Position numbers and translations under genes: made by a program. The notes beneath the pieces were generated by a model. It saw only the letters and a program-made list of their open reading frames with translations. It had not been told where the DNA came from and ran no database searches. 64,000 nucleotides of DNA from CAWFZT01 sp963820415 (lineage in GTDB: Bacteria > Chloroflexota > Anaerolineae > Anaerolineales > Anaerolineaceae), in NCBI GenBank assembly GCA_963820415.1, contig CAWFZT010000008.1, positions 806,001-870,000 on the forward strand, written 5' to 3'. Shown here one piece after another: positions 51,158 through 60,673 of this stretch (its first letter is position 1; every line of letters begins with the position of its first letter).

Positions 51158-52366
51158 TTATGTCACTTCGGCGGCAAATTTACCATCCGCCACCTGTACC
51201 TGGATATCGTCACCTGACTTCACCTGTGAGGCACTGCGCACCAGGCTGCCATCCAGGCGGCTGACCACGGCAAAACCACGCTCGAGGACTGCCAGCGGGT
51301 TCAAGGCCAGCAGGCGACTGCTCAAGCCGGCCACGTGGGCGTGCTGGAGCTGCAGGCGATGGGCCAGGGAAAGCCGGGCGCGGGTGGACAGGTCGTCCAG
51401 GCGCTGGCGCCCATTCTGAATCTGCCAGAGGGGAGAGGCGCGCAGCCAGCGCCGTTCTAGCTCATCCAGGCGCGCCTGGCGCTCTTCGCAGACGGCCTGG
51501 AAGGCAGAGTCCAGCCGGCCAGCCAGACTGACCAGGTTGGCGCGCAGGTCGGCCTTATCCGGCGTAGCCAGGACCGCCGCCCCGGTAGGGGTGGGGGCGC
51601 GCAGGTCGGCGGCGAAATCCGCCAGGGTGAAGTCAGTCTCGTGGCCGATGCCTGTGATCACCGGGGCCGGCGAGCTAACGATAGCGCGTACGACGCGCTC
51701 ATCGTTGAAAGCCCACAGGTCCTCCAGCGAACCGCCACCGCGCGCCAGTAGAATGACGTCCGGGTGCACCCGGCAGTTAAGCGCATTCAGGGCCGCCACC
51801 ACTTCAAGCGGGGCGTCGTCGCCCTGCACGGCGCTGGGGGCCAGCACCACCTCGGCCAGGGGATAGCGGCGGCGCAGGGTATTGAGCATATCCTGTAAAG
51901 CCGCCCCGGTCGGCGAGGTGACAATGCCGATCAATTTGGGCTGGGCTGGTATCGGCCGCTTACGCTCTGGGGCAAACAGGCCCTCTTCTTCCAGGCGCGC
52001 CTTGAGGCGCAAGAATTCCTGCAGCAGGCGCCCCTCGCCGGATGGGCGCAGGGCATCGATGTACAACTGGTAAGTGCCGTCCCGCTCGTACAGGCTGATG
52101 TAGCCATGCGCCTCGACCGCCAGGCCGTTGTCCAGCCCAACGCGCATGCGCAGGGCGGCAGACTTCCAGATCACGCAGCGCAGGGCGGAGGAGGCGTCTT
52201 TGAGGGTGAAATAAACGTGGCCCGAACTGGGGCGGGCCAGGTTGGAAATCTCGCCCTGCACCCACACATCCTGCAGGATTTCGTCAGCCTCGAAGAGCTG
52301 GCGCAGGTATTGGGTCAACTCGGAGACAGTTAAAGATACCCTGCCGAATAAAGAGGGCTGGAGCAT
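51158..52366 (-). CDS. xseA: Exodeoxyribonuclease VII large subunit
   Basis: The 402-residue catalytic subunit starts with an OB fold (LTVSELTQYLRQLFEADEIL, VQGEISNLARPSSGHVYFTL) and has the nuclease core with IGIVTSPTGAALQDML, LARGGGSLEDLWAFNDE and ITGIGHETDFTLADFAADLRAPTPTGAA, including the catalytic Asp/His region. A coiled-coil segment follows (about 275-370). The start at 52366 gives the conserved N-terminus; an in-frame ATG 5 codons upstream is less likely. It forms an operon with xseB and DUF212. Confidence 0.95.
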   Translation of the reverse strand: MLQPSLFGRVSLTVSELTQYLRQLFEADEILQDVWVQGEISNLARPSSGHVYFTLKDASSALRCVIWKSAALRMRVGLDNGLAVEAHGYISLYERDGTYQLYIDALRPSGEGRLLQEFLRLKARLEEEGLFAPERKRPIPAQPKLIGIVTSPTGAALQDMLNTLRRRYPLAEVVLAPSAVQGDDAPLEVVAALNALNCRVHPDVILLARGGGSLEDLWAFNDERVVRAIVSSPAPVITGIGHETDFTLADFAADLRAPTPTGAAVLATPDKADLRANLVSLAGRLDSAFQAVCEERQARLDELERRWLRASPLWQIQNGRQRLDDLSTRARLSLAHRLQLQHAHVAGLSSRLLALNPLAVLERGFAVVSRLDGSLVRSASQVKSGDDIQVQVADGKFAAEVT

Positions 52367-52419
52367 GTGTATAGGATACACGGGATGGGAAATTGTGTCA
52401 ACGCATTGCCACGCATAAA

Positions 52420-52453
52420 AAACCCTGAAGGTTTTCGAAAACCTTCAAGGTTT
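52420..52453. repeat. AT-rich palindrome related to the hairpin at 31555-31588
   Basis: GAAGGTTTTC (52427-52436) is followed by its exact complement; outer arms AAACCC/GGTTT extend the stem with one mismatch. The core design AAACCCT..GGTTTtCGAAAACC..AGGGTTT is shared with the other copy. It lies between the divergent xseA and polX genes, where a terminator is not expected. Confidence 0.7.
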
Positions 52454-52495
52454 GGGGCGCTTAGGCGTATAATCCGCAGCAAGGGAGAATGAGCT

Positions 52496-54238
52496 ATGGA
52501 TTCTTCATCCGGACGAATGACCAACGAACAGGTTGCGGATATATTCCTGACCATCGCCAACCTGCTGGATATCAAGGGCGAAATTGTCTATAAAACCCTG
52601 GCATACCGCCGGGTTGCGGAAAATCTGCGCGTTTTTCCGGAGGATATCAACACTGTTTTCAAAGAAAACCGCCTGGCCGAGGTGCCCGGGGTGGGCAAAG
52701 CCATCTCCGAAAAGATCACCGAGCTGCTGGAGACCGGCAAATTGGGCTTTCTGGAACGGCTGAAAGAGGAAGTGCCGCTTTCGCTGATCGACCTGCTGCA
52801 GGTGCCGGATGTGGGGCCACGCAAAGCGGCCCTGTTTTGGAAGCAAGCCGGGGTGACCAACCTGGCCGAGCTGGAGACCGCCGCCCGAGCGGGGAAGCTG
52901 CGCGCTCTGCCCGGCATGGGCGAAAAATCCGAGGCGCGCATCCTGGCCGGCCTCGAAGCGCTTGGACGGCGCAGCAAGCGCATGCTGCTAGGAACCGCCT
53001 GGCCGATTGCCCGGCGCTGGCTGGACTGGCTGCGCCAGCAGCCCGGAGTGCAGCGCGCCGAGGCGGCCGGCAGCCTGCGCCGATGGCGCTCGACCATCGG
53101 CGATCTGGACCTAGTGGCCGCCTCAGACCACCCGGCGGAGGTGATGGACGCTTTTATCCACCACCCCGAGGTGATGCGCGTGCTGGGCCAGGGCGAGAAC
53201 AAATCCAGCATCGAACTGAGCAGCGGGCTGAAACTGCAATTGTGGGTCCAACCCCCGCAACGTTTTGGCACACTGTGGGTCTACGCCACCGGCTCGAAGG
53301 ACCACAACGTGCGCATCCGTGAGCTGGCCCAGAAAAAGGGGCTGTCGCTGTCTGAGCAGGCGCTGGTGGACGGCCAGGGTGAGGAAACGCTGTATGACAG
53401 CGAAGAGAAAGTCTACACAGCCCTGGGCTTTCCGTGGATCCCGCCCGAGCTGCGCGAAGACCGCGGCGAGGTGCAGGCCGCTAAAGCCGGCCAACTGCCT
53501 GAACTGCTCGAGCTGACGGATATCCGCGCCGAGCTGCACGCCCACTCTACCTGGAGCGACGGGGCCGAGACGATCGAAGGGATGGCACAGGCCGCCAGAG
53601 GTCGCGGCTATAAAGTTTTGGCGATCACCGACCACTCGGGCGGGTTAGGCATCGCCAATGGGCTGAGCGTGGAGCGCCTGCGCCAGCAAAAGGACGCCAT
53701 CCAGGCGGCGCAGGAAAAGATGGGCGACTCGATCCGCCTGCTACACGGTACGGAAGTGGATATCCTGGCGGACGGCAGCATTTATTATCCCGACAAGGTG
53801 CTGGCCGAACTGGACATCGTGATTGCCTCGCTGCATGCCAGTTTACGCCAGCCGCGCCAGGTCATCACTGCCCGCTTGTTGAAGGCTATCCATAACCCGC
53901 ACGTGGATATCATCGGGCATCCCAGCGGCCGGTTGCTGCCCGACCGGGAGGGAGCCGACCTGGATTGGGAGGCGGTGCTGGGCGGGGTAAAGGAAAGCGG
54001 GGTGGCGCTGGAGATCAACGCTGACCCCATGCGCCTGGACCTGGACGAGGTCTACGCCCGGCGGGCGGCTGAGATGGGAATTTTGTTGAGCATCGACACA
54101 GACGCTCATTCCATTGAGAGCCTGGAAAATATGGAATACGGGGTAGCGGTGGCGCGGCGGGCGTGGTGCGGGCCGGGGTGCGTGCTGAACGCCTGGCCGG
54201 CGGAGAAGCTGGTGGGATGGTTACGAAAGCGCGGGTAG
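52496..54238 (+). CDS. polX: Family X DNA polymerase with PHP exonuclease domain
   Basis: The 580-residue protein has the PolX layout: an 8-kDa helix-hairpin-helix region (LAEVPGVGKAISEKITELLE, VPDVGPRKAALFW), the polymerase palm with AAGSLRRWRSTIGDLDLVAA carrying the catalytic Asp pair, and a C-terminal PHP domain from about residue 343 (RAELHAHSTWSDGAETI, VLAITDHSGGL, GTEVDI, IDTDAHS). It fills short gaps in base excision repair, and the PHP domain gives 3'-5' exonuclease and phosphatase activity. The PHP metal ligands all appear present. GGGAG lies before the ATG. Confidence 0.95.
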   Translation: MDSSSGRMTNEQVADIFLTIANLLDIKGEIVYKTLAYRRVAENLRVFPEDINTVFKENRLAEVPGVGKAISEKITELLETGKLGFLERLKEEVPLSLIDLLQVPDVGPRKAALFWKQAGVTNLAELETAARAGKLRALPGMGEKSEARILAGLEALGRRSKRMLLGTAWPIARRWLDWLRQQPGVQRAEAAGSLRRWRSTIGDLDLVAASDHPAEVMDAFIHHPEVMRVLGQGENKSSIELSSGLKLQLWVQPPQRFGTLWVYATGSKDHNVRIRELAQKKGLSLSEQALVDGQGEETLYDSEEKVYTALGFPWIPPELREDRGEVQAAKAGQLPELLELTDIRAELHAHSTWSDGAETIEGMAQAARGRGYKVLAITDHSGGLGIANGLSVERLRQQKDAIQAAQEKMGDSIRLLHGTEVDILADGSIYYPDKVLAELDIVIASLHASLRQPRQVITARLLKAIHNPHVDIIGHPSGRLLPDREGADLDWEAVLGGVKESGVALEINADPMRLDLDEVYARRAAEMGILLSIDTDAHSIESLENMEYGVAVARRAWCGPGCVLNAWPAEKLVGWLRKRG

Positions 54239-54250
54239 TCGTGTGGACAA

Positions 54251-54697
54251 CTACCAGTGCCAGGACATGATTTTGGCCGGGGTCAGCTTGATCAGCAGGT
54301 TTTCGGGGCTGGCGATCCACGACTGCGGGTCGGGGGCCTGGACGCCTTCGGGACCCAGGTAGCGGGTGTATACCCAGGTGGTCTGGGTGCGTACAAAATC
54401 AACCGGCTCGGTGACCAGCTCGGCTTCCCCTTCCAGAATGACCGCCCCGGTTTCTTTACCCTCGGCGGCGTCGATAACGATGGAGCACTTTGGGTTTTTA
54501 AGCAGGTCATAGATCTTGCGCGTGCTGCGGTAAGAGCTGATCCAGATGCTTTTCCCATCCCAACCGTACCAGACCGGGACAGCATGCGGCTGTAGGGTGG
54601 TAGGGTTTGTGGTGGCAATGCGCGCCAGGTGCGGTCGCGCCAGAAATTCGTCGAGCATCTGTTTGGTCATTCCACCGGTAGAAATTTCGTCGGTCAT
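54251..54697 (-). CDS. PPOX-fold flavin/heme-binding family protein
   Basis: The 148-residue protein has the split-barrel pattern of pyridoxamine 5'-phosphate oxidase-like proteins: FLARPHLARIATTNP, PHAVPVWYGWDGKSIWISS, RKIYDLLKNPKCSIVID and EGEAELVTEP. Such proteins bind FMN, F420 or heme; in Chloroflexota F420 binding (FDOR class) is possible but cannot be told here. It converges on polX with 12 bases between stops. An in-frame start with AAGGAGAA (54697) supports the limits. Confidence 0.88.
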   Translation of the reverse strand: MTDEISTGGMTKQMLDEFLARPHLARIATTNPTTLQPHAVPVWYGWDGKSIWISSYRSTRKIYDLLKNPKCSIVIDAAEGKETGAVILEGEAELVTEPVDFVRTQTTWVYTRYLGPEGVQAPDPQSWIASPENLLIKLTPAKIMSWHW

Positions 54698-55196
54698 AGG
54701 TTCTCCTTATGAGAAAGATATCACCACAAAGAAACAAAGTTACCAAAGGTCACAAAGAGGAAATTTAAGGGAAAAGAAAGAAAAAACTTGAGATACTTTT
54801 TACCACAGGATCAGGTATAACACCAACGAAAGTCGCGGTTGCTCGATAAATAATATAATAACCCAATAGTTAAATCACCTTCTACGCTGTCTTTGCGAAC
54901 CCCCGTATATGACCGGAATGGCTGCATGGTAAAAGGAAGGGGGTGAAGCAATCTCCGTGAAGGATAATCACCAAACTTTTTTTACTGATCCTGCCCGATA
55001 ATTCACAATTACAGCTCATTGAGATTTACCGTGAAAGGTCCCCGGATTTAGGGATGTGAGCGTGCTTAAGCACGCTCACATCCCTAAATCCGGGAGTTCA
55101 CCACGGGGATTCCCAAAGAACCAAAATTACACGAGAATCCCGGAATTCATATCAGAATTATAATAATAAATCAAAAATCTATGCTTCGAGGTTGCT
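54698..55196. other. Non-coding gap with a long palindrome
   Basis: No gene is seen. The left part has a CACAAAG/ACCAAAGGTCACAAAGAGG low-complexity stretch, and the right part the palindrome at 55041-55094. TATAAT at 55159-55164 is a likely -10 element of the nucleoside hydrolase gene. Confidence 0.55.
55041..55094. repeat. 54-bp perfect palindrome with conserved flanks
   Basis: CCCGGATTTAGGGATGTGAG and seven further bases are followed directly by their exact reverse complement (arms of 27 bp, no spacer). The ends CCCrGATTT and AAATCyGGG and both flanks (ACCGTGAAAGGTC before, AGTTCACC after) match the copy at 33981-34018, while the inner part differs. Confidence 0.92.
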
Positions 55197-56108
55197 ATGC
55201 AAACACGATTGATTTTGGATACAGATATTGGCACCGACGTCGATGATATCCTGGCCCTGGGGCTGATCCTGGGTTCTCCCGAGCTCAAGCTGGAGGGGGT
55301 GACTTGCGTTTACGGAGATGTGCGCCTGCGCGCCCGCATGGTACTCAAGATGTTGAATCTGCGCGGGGTGAGCGGCGTGCCAGTGCTGGCCGGCGCTGCC
55401 CGGCCGCTGCTGGGGCAGAAACCGGTCTATTGGGGCGGGCATGAGGGTAAGGGGCTGCTCGAACCGGAAGACGACGCCCTGCAGCCGGCCCCCGAACACG
55501 CCCCGGACTTTATCGTGCGCATGGTGATGGGCAACCCGGGCCAGATCCACCTGGTAGGCATTGGCCCGCTGACCAACATTGCCCAGGCTTTTCTGCTAGA
55601 ACCGCTGCTGGCGCAGAACCTGGCCCACCTGACCCTGATGGGCGGGGTGGTGCGCAACATTGACCGGCTTGACCTGCCGTACTGCGAGCACAATATCCGC
55701 AGCGACCCGGAAGCGGCGCAGATTGTGTTCAACGCTGGCGCCCCGCTGACCGTCGTCCCGCTGGATGTCACCACCCTGGTGCGCATGTGGCCGGCCGGGG
55801 TCGAACGGATCAAGCAGGCCGGCACCCCTTACCACCGGGCCTTGGCCGGGCAGGTGGAACTGTACCCACCTTATCAAGAACGCGGCTTTACCTTTACCCA
55901 CGACCCGTTAGCCGTTTCGACGCTGATCCAGCCCGACCTGGTGAAGCTGCGCGACCTGCACGTGGATGTTGAGACCGGCGGCAGCTTCACCTCCGGCGCC
56001 ACCCTGGTGCGCGCCCCAACGCCAGACGCTCCGGTTAACGCCCAGGTTGCCCTGGAAGTGGACACGCCGCGCTTCGAGGAGTTCCTGGTGGCGCGCCTGG
56101 CGAACTGA
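55197..56108 (+). CDS. Nucleoside hydrolase (IUNH family)
   Basis: The 303 residues begin MQTRLILDTDIGTDVDDILA, the calcium-binding aspartate cluster of inosine-uridine preferring nucleoside hydrolases. VGIGPLTNIAQAF, LMGGVVRNIDRL and EHNIRSDPEAAQIVF complete the active site, with FTHDPLAVSTLIQPDLV carrying the late Asp. It cleaves the N-glycosidic bond of ribonucleosides, in line with the add and surE genes elsewhere in the window. No signal peptide. It converges on the GNAT gene with two bases between stops. Confidence 0.93.
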   Translation: MQTRLILDTDIGTDVDDILALGLILGSPELKLEGVTCVYGDVRLRARMVLKMLNLRGVSGVPVLAGAARPLLGQKPVYWGGHEGKGLLEPEDDALQPAPEHAPDFIVRMVMGNPGQIHLVGIGPLTNIAQAFLLEPLLAQNLAHLTLMGGVVRNIDRLDLPYCEHNIRSDPEAAQIVFNAGAPLTVVPLDVTTLVRMWPAGVERIKQAGTPYHRALAGQVELYPPYQERGFTFTHDPLAVSTLIQPDLVKLRDLHVDVETGGSFTSGATLVRAPTPDAPVNAQVALEVDTPRFEEFLVARLAN

Positions 56109-56110
56109 GC

Positions 56111-56578
56111 TCAGTCTTCCAGCAGGCGGTACTCCAGGATTCGTTGTGCTGGGTGAAAGCCGGCGCGTGCATAAAAAGGCACTGCCCGGCTGGACGGCCA
56201 CAGGATGAGGAACTCCAGGCCGCGCTCAAGGGCCCAGGCCTGAAGATGCCCCATTAACTTCGCCCCAATCCCCTGGTCGCGGTGTTCCGGGCGGGTATAC
56301 ACGTTGGTGACGTAGCCGAATCCACGCTCGAGATGATATAAATCGGGCAGCTTTGGGACGACCTGCACAAAAGCCTGGGCGATGATCTGCCCGCCGTCTT
56401 CAGCGATCCAGAAAGCCCATCGCCCACTAGCCAGACTTTGGCGGAGAACGTCCAGACAGCCAGGCAGGAATTCGGCTTCAGGCATGGCGTCTGCCGGCTG
56501 TCCGTATTCGCTGCGAAAGTCCAAGCGCATCTGCGCCAGGGCAGGGAGATCGGCTTCGCCAGCCAATCGATAGATCAT
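56111..56578 (-). CDS. GNAT-family N-acetyltransferase
   Basis: The 155-residue protein shows the acetyl-CoA-binding motif A, YTRPEHRDQGIGAKLMGHL (the RxxGxG/A pattern), after a beta strand GFGYVTNVY, and a C-terminal LWPSSRAVPFYARAGFHPA typical of GNAT motif B. The acceptor cannot be predicted. The start at 56578 (MIYRLAGEADLPAL) is standard for the fold; GGAGG lies just before it. Confidence 0.88.
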   Translation of the reverse strand: MIYRLAGEADLPALAQMRLDFRSEYGQPADAMPEAEFLPGCLDVLRQSLASGRWAFWIAEDGGQIIAQAFVQVVPKLPDLYHLERGFGYVTNVYTRPEHRDQGIGAKLMGHLQAWALERGLEFLILWPSSRAVPFYARAGFHPAQRILEYRLLED

Positions 56579-56944
56579 CTTGGTCCTCCAAAATCAGAGG
56601 TACTTACACTTAAATCTGTCATTTGCGTGCCCCTCCACCTGCTGCAAGGCTTCTTCGCCGAAGCAATCTCAACCCCGGCGGTGTGGAGTGTACCCTATTC
56701 TTCGGACGGTGAAAAGGGGATAGCCAAGCAATCATCCTCCTTTCAGGGTAGGGTTGATTTAGCATGGGTGGCTCCTGAAAATAGATCATTGCAGGGGTGC
56801 GGCAGGCGAGGGACTGGTGGGGGCAGCAATAGTTGTAGACGTAAAGGGGAAATTTCAGATAACCATTTACACAAATTTCAGGAATGTGTTAATATTGATA
56901 TGGTAGCCCGCGGGATATGGAAAATCCCCGGCTGCAAACACCCC
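56579..56944. other. Divergent intergenic region upstream of the hybrid regulator
   Basis: No gene is seen in it, although the regulator's frame is open upstream to 56438 by chance across the GNAT gene. It holds the promoter at 56866-56895. Confidence 0.5.
56866..56895 (+). promoter_or_regulatory. Candidate promoter of the hybrid regulator gene
   Basis: TTTACA (56866-56871), an 18-bp spacer and TAATAT (56890-56895). Transcription would start near 56902, after the upstream ATG at 56899, which supports 56945 as the true start codon. Confidence 0.5.
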
Positions 56945-59900
56945 ATGCGAAAATACAAACATAACCGGCCGACGATTGGGATTCTTTCCTATCAGGCTTA
57001 TTCCAGAACCTTAGACAGCTTCCTGGAAAATGTGTTCCGGGGCATCCTGGCGGCTGCCCACGACCGGGAATGCAACCTGATCCTGGCGTGCGGCATAGGC
57101 CCTCCCTATGACATTAACCTCGGCAGAATCGCCTGGCCGCTGGTTATGCCGGACGCCGATTTCGTGCCGGTTGGACCGTGGAACACGGATGGTCTGGTGG
57201 CGGTTCCCCCGCTGATGTCAGAAACTACCATCCAATATATGGAAGACCTGTTGAAAAGCGGCTTTCCGGTCATGTTTGCCGGGGACCGCATGAAAAGCCC
57301 GGCGGTCATCGCCGATAATGAGGGTGGCATCCGCCAGGCGGTGGATCACCTGATCAAACATGGACACCGCCGGATTGCCTTCATCTCCGGCAGGACGGAC
57401 GAAGACAGCTACTTGCGCCTGACCGGTTACAAAGCATGCCTTCAAGCCCACGGGGTGGAGGTCGACCCCAATCTGATCGAGCCGGGCTTCCACACCTACG
57501 ATGGAGGTCACCAGGCGGTAGAAAATTTGCTCAAGCGCGGGGCCAGATTCAGCGCCTTGCTGGCAAGCAATGATATCACCGCCGTGGGCGCAATGGATGC
57601 CTTGCGCGACGCAGGTCTACTGGTGCCTAAAGACGTGGCGGTGATCGGCTTCGACGACCGTGTCGAGGCTAAGGCGCAGATCCCGTCGGTCACCACGGTG
57701 CACTTCCCTATGTTCGAAGTTGGCTACCAGGCGGTCGAAGAACTCCTGAAAATCATAGATGGGAAAAAAGAAGATGTATTTGTACGCATCCCAATTCACC
57801 TGGTTATCCGGGGGTCCTGTGGGTGTGTATCCAACCAGGCCATCAGCCGCGGGGAGATAAATAGCGTAACCCTGCCAACCCCTGGCCAGAAGCCTGGTGA
57901 GCAAAAGGTTTTTTCAACGCTGGCCCAACCTATATTTGGCGCCGTGCACGGCGAAACACAGCACTTGAGCAAGGGGGAAGTCGAGTATCTATGCCAGAGC
58001 CTGTCGGAGGCTTTTAAAACCAGCCTGCAGCAAAGCGACCCTTCCACTTTCCACCTGTCCCTGCGGCAGATCCTCGAGCGGGTGGCTTCGCAAGGGGAGG
58101 ACCTGTACACCTGGCAGAAAGCGATCACCATCCTGCGCGATAGTATACCCGCTCTTCTCAAGGAGACGCCCACCGGTCTACCGGCCGGGCAGATTGAAGA
58201 CTTGTTCCAGCAAGCGCGGATGATGATTGGCGAAATCGTCCAGGGTCAATCTGCGCGCCAGCTAATCCACCAGGTCGAAGTCGCCGACCAGGTCGGACAA
58301 ATGGCCGCGCTGTTTTTCGCCGCCGAGGACGAAGACGAAATCTTTACAATCCTGGCCCGCATGCTACCTTTGATTGGCATACAACATGTGACCGCCGGCC
58401 TGTACGAGGCAGAAGGGGATGATTGCGTGGCATGGACACGGCTGGTGACCCTCCATGCCCTGCCGGAACAACTGCGGCGTTTCCCAACTCGCCAGTTCCC
58501 TCCCTCCGGCATTTATTCTCAAGCCAGGCCGTTCAACCTGGCGATCTTGCCCTTCAAAATGCCAGAAAATATGCCCGGCTTCATCGCCTTCGATGCCGGT
58601 AACCTGGAACCGTGCGCTTCGATCGTGCGCCAGCTTGAAGCTGCCCTGCGGGACATTCATCTTTATCGCCAGGCCGTGGAGGCCCGTCGGTCCGCCGAAG
58701 CCGCACAAAAGCTGGCTGAAGAGGCTAACCGGATGAAAAGCCGTTTTCTTTCCATGGTCAGCCATGAGCTGCGCACCCCACTAAACCTGATCTCCGGCCT
58801 CAGCGACGACCTGTTGCAAAGCAGCGAAAGGACTGGCATCGACCAGATAAAAATTAATCTGAAAGACCTGGAAAGGATCTATGTCACCAGCCAACACCTG
58901 GACGGGCTGATTCGGGACGTGTTTGATCTGGCCCGCATCGATGTGGGCCAGCTTAACCTGGTCTTCGAACCACTGGACCTCAAAGATGTGCTCAATGAAG
59001 TGGCGCTGATCGGCGAACAACTGGCGAGGGAAAAAGGATTAACCTGGCGGGTCGAAATCAGCTCGGAAGCCATGCAGGTGCGCGGCGACCGCACCCGCCT
59101 GCGCCAGGTAGTATTGAACCTGGTGAATAACGCCGTTAAATTTACTGCTTCAGGGGAAATAATCCTGACCGCCTTCCCGGAAAACAATACTGTGCGCATT
59201 TCAGTGAGCGATACCGGGTTAGGCATCCCGCTCGACGAGCAAAACCTGATCTTTGACGAATTCCGCCAGTCCACCCGCACCTCGGCGCGTGGCTTCGGCG
59301 GGCTGGGCCTTGGGCTGGCGATCTGCCAGAGGCTGGTGGAAAAACATGGCGGGGAAATCGGCGTGTGCTCTTCTGGAGAGGAAGACAAAGGGTCGACCTT
59401 CTTCTTCACTCTGCCACGGCTGGACCAGCCGGGGCTTTTGGCCGTGGGTGAGCGATCGCTGGCCGAGATGCGCCAGGTTTTGCTGCTGGTAAAGGATGGG
59501 CGCGGCGGAGAGCAGTTGAAAGCCCACCTGGCCGGGCAGGGACTCAAGGTTGACATGCACACTGAAGATGAGACCTCTGATTGGCTGTCCTGGCTGCTGC
59601 TGTCTCCCCCAGGAGCGGTGATCTTAGATCTCGGGATAACCCTGGAACGCGGCTGGGAAATCCTGCGCGTGCTCAAAGAAAACCCCGCCACACGGAATTT
59701 ACCGGTGCTGTTCTATTCTCTGGCCGGCGACCAGAGTTCCGGGGCGCTGCTGGAAATGGATTACATGACCAAACCGATCAGCAGCGTTGACCTGGCGAGG
59801 GCTCTGGCAGGCCAGGGTTTTTCGGGGGAAAACGACCCGGCTGCCGCCCAAAAATCGATCCTGATCGTGGATGACGATCCTAACATTCTGGACCTGCACA

Positions 59901-60574
59901 CCCGCCTGGTCAATTCGCAATCGCAGAATTACCGCACCCTGAAGGCGCTGGACGGGCGTGAAGCATTGAGGCTGGTGCGCCAGGCGCGCCCCGACCTGGT
60001 ACTGCTGGATCTGATGATGCCCGAAATGGACGGATTTGCTGTCCTGGAAGCCATGCGGGTGGAGGAATCCACCCGCAAGATCCCGGTGATCGTGGTGACC
60101 GGGCAGGTGCTGACCGAGGAAGATATGCTGCGCCTGAACAACGGTGTCGCCAGTGTGCTGGGAAAGGGCATGTTCAGCGTCGAAGAAACCCTCAAACACA
60201 TTTCCGCCGCGCTGGAACACAAGCGCAAATGGGGTTCAGAAGCCCAGCGGGCGGTGTTGAAAGCGGTGGTTTACATCCACACCCATTATGCTGAGCCAAT
60301 CACGCGCCGGGACGTAGCCGGTTTTGTCGGGCTGAGCGAACGGCATCTAACGCGCTGTTTCCGCCAGGAAATGGGCATCACCCCCATTACTTATTTAAAC
60401 CGCTTCCGCATCAATCAGGCCAAGACTCTGCTGGGGGCCGGCAAGAAAGAGATCACGGAAATCGCCCTGGACGTGGGTTTTTCAAGCAGCGGGTATTTCA
60501 CGCGCGTTTTCCGGGACGAGGTGGGAGTTTCCCCGAGCGCCTACGTTCGCGGCCATTGCACAGATGTCCCATAA
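56945..60574 (+). CDS. Hybrid sensor: LacI-type ligand domain, histidine kinase, two receivers and AraC HTH
   Basis: From Met at 56945 the protein has 1209 residues. Residues about 10-290 form a LacI/periplasmic-binding-type sugar sensor (PTIGILSYQAYSRTLDSFL, HRRIAFISGR, LLASNDITAVGAMDALRDAG). A helical/GAF-like linker follows, then HisKA with His607 (MVSHELRTPLNLISGLS), a HATPase domain (NLVNNAVKF, VSDTGLGIPL, GLGLGLAICQRLVE), a degenerate receiver (about 845-950), a full receiver with Asp1022 (LVLLDLMMPEMDGFAVL) and an AraC-type double HTH (about 1100-1205). No signal peptide or membrane span is seen, so it should sense cytoplasmic sugar. No HTH of LacI type precedes the sensor. The start lacks a clear ribosome binding site. 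Confidence 0.9.
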   Translation: MRKYKHNRPTIGILSYQAYSRTLDSFLENVFRGILAAAHDRECNLILACGIGPPYDINLGRIAWPLVMPDADFVPVGPWNTDGLVAVPPLMSETTIQYMEDLLKSGFPVMFAGDRMKSPAVIADNEGGIRQAVDHLIKHGHRRIAFISGRTDEDSYLRLTGYKACLQAHGVEVDPNLIEPGFHTYDGGHQAVENLLKRGARFSALLASNDITAVGAMDALRDAGLLVPKDVAVIGFDDRVEAKAQIPSVTTVHFPMFEVGYQAVEELLKIIDGKKEDVFVRIPIHLVIRGSCGCVSNQAISRGEINSVTLPTPGQKPGEQKVFSTLAQPIFGAVHGETQHLSKGEVEYLCQSLSEAFKTSLQQSDPSTFHLSLRQILERVASQGEDLYTWQKAITILRDSIPALLKETPTGLPAGQIEDLFQQARMMIGEIVQGQSARQLIHQVEVADQVGQMAALFFAAEDEDEIFTILARMLPLIGIQHVTAGLYEAEGDDCVAWTRLVTLHALPEQLRRFPTRQFPPSGIYSQARPFNLAILPFKMPENMPGFIAFDAGNLEPCASIVRQLEAALRDIHLYRQAVEARRSAEAAQKLAEEANRMKSRFLSMVSHELRTPLNLISGLSDDLLQSSERTGIDQIKINLKDLERIYVTSQHLDGLIRDVFDLARIDVGQLNLVFEPLDLKDVLNEVALIGEQLAREKGLTWRVEISSEAMQVRGDRTRLRQVVLNLVNNAVKFTASGEIILTAFPENNTVRISVSDTGLGIPLDEQNLIFDEFRQSTRTSARGFGGLGLGLAICQRLVEKHGGEIGVCSSGEEDKGSTFFFTLPRLDQPGLLAVGERSLAEMRQVLLLVKDGRGGEQLKAHLAGQGLKVDMHTEDETSDWLSWLLLSPPGAVILDLGITLERGWEILRVLKENPATRNLPVLFYSLAGDQSSGALLEMDYMTKPISSVDLARALAGQGFSGENDPAAAQKSILIVDDDPNILDLHTRLVNSQSQNYRTLKALDGREALRLVRQARPDLVLLDLMMPEMDGFAVLEAMRVEESTRKIPVIVVTGQVLTEEDMLRLNNGVASVLGKGMFSVEETLKHISAALEHKRKWGSEAQRAVLKAVVYIHTHYAEPITRRDVAGFVGLSERHLTRCFRQEMGITPITYLNRFRINQAKTLLGAGKKEITEIALDVGFSSSGYFTRVFRDEVGVSPSAYVRGHCTDVP

Positions 60575-60673
60575 GTGCAACAATTCGTCCCAATAATGAA
60601 AGCATTATCAGCAGTAAGGTTGTAAACTATAGATAATCTGGCCATTCCCGGCTGATTCCAACCAAAGGAACCT

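Noticed and set aside
54720..54790. ACAAAG-rich stretch as a structured RNA or array
   Set aside because: It is low-complexity sequence without pairing or regular spacing.
56438..56944. Upstream extension of the hybrid regulator frame by 169 codons to 56438
   Set aside because: It runs antisense through the GNAT gene, has no family similarity, and a good promoter at 56866-56895 starts transcription after it.
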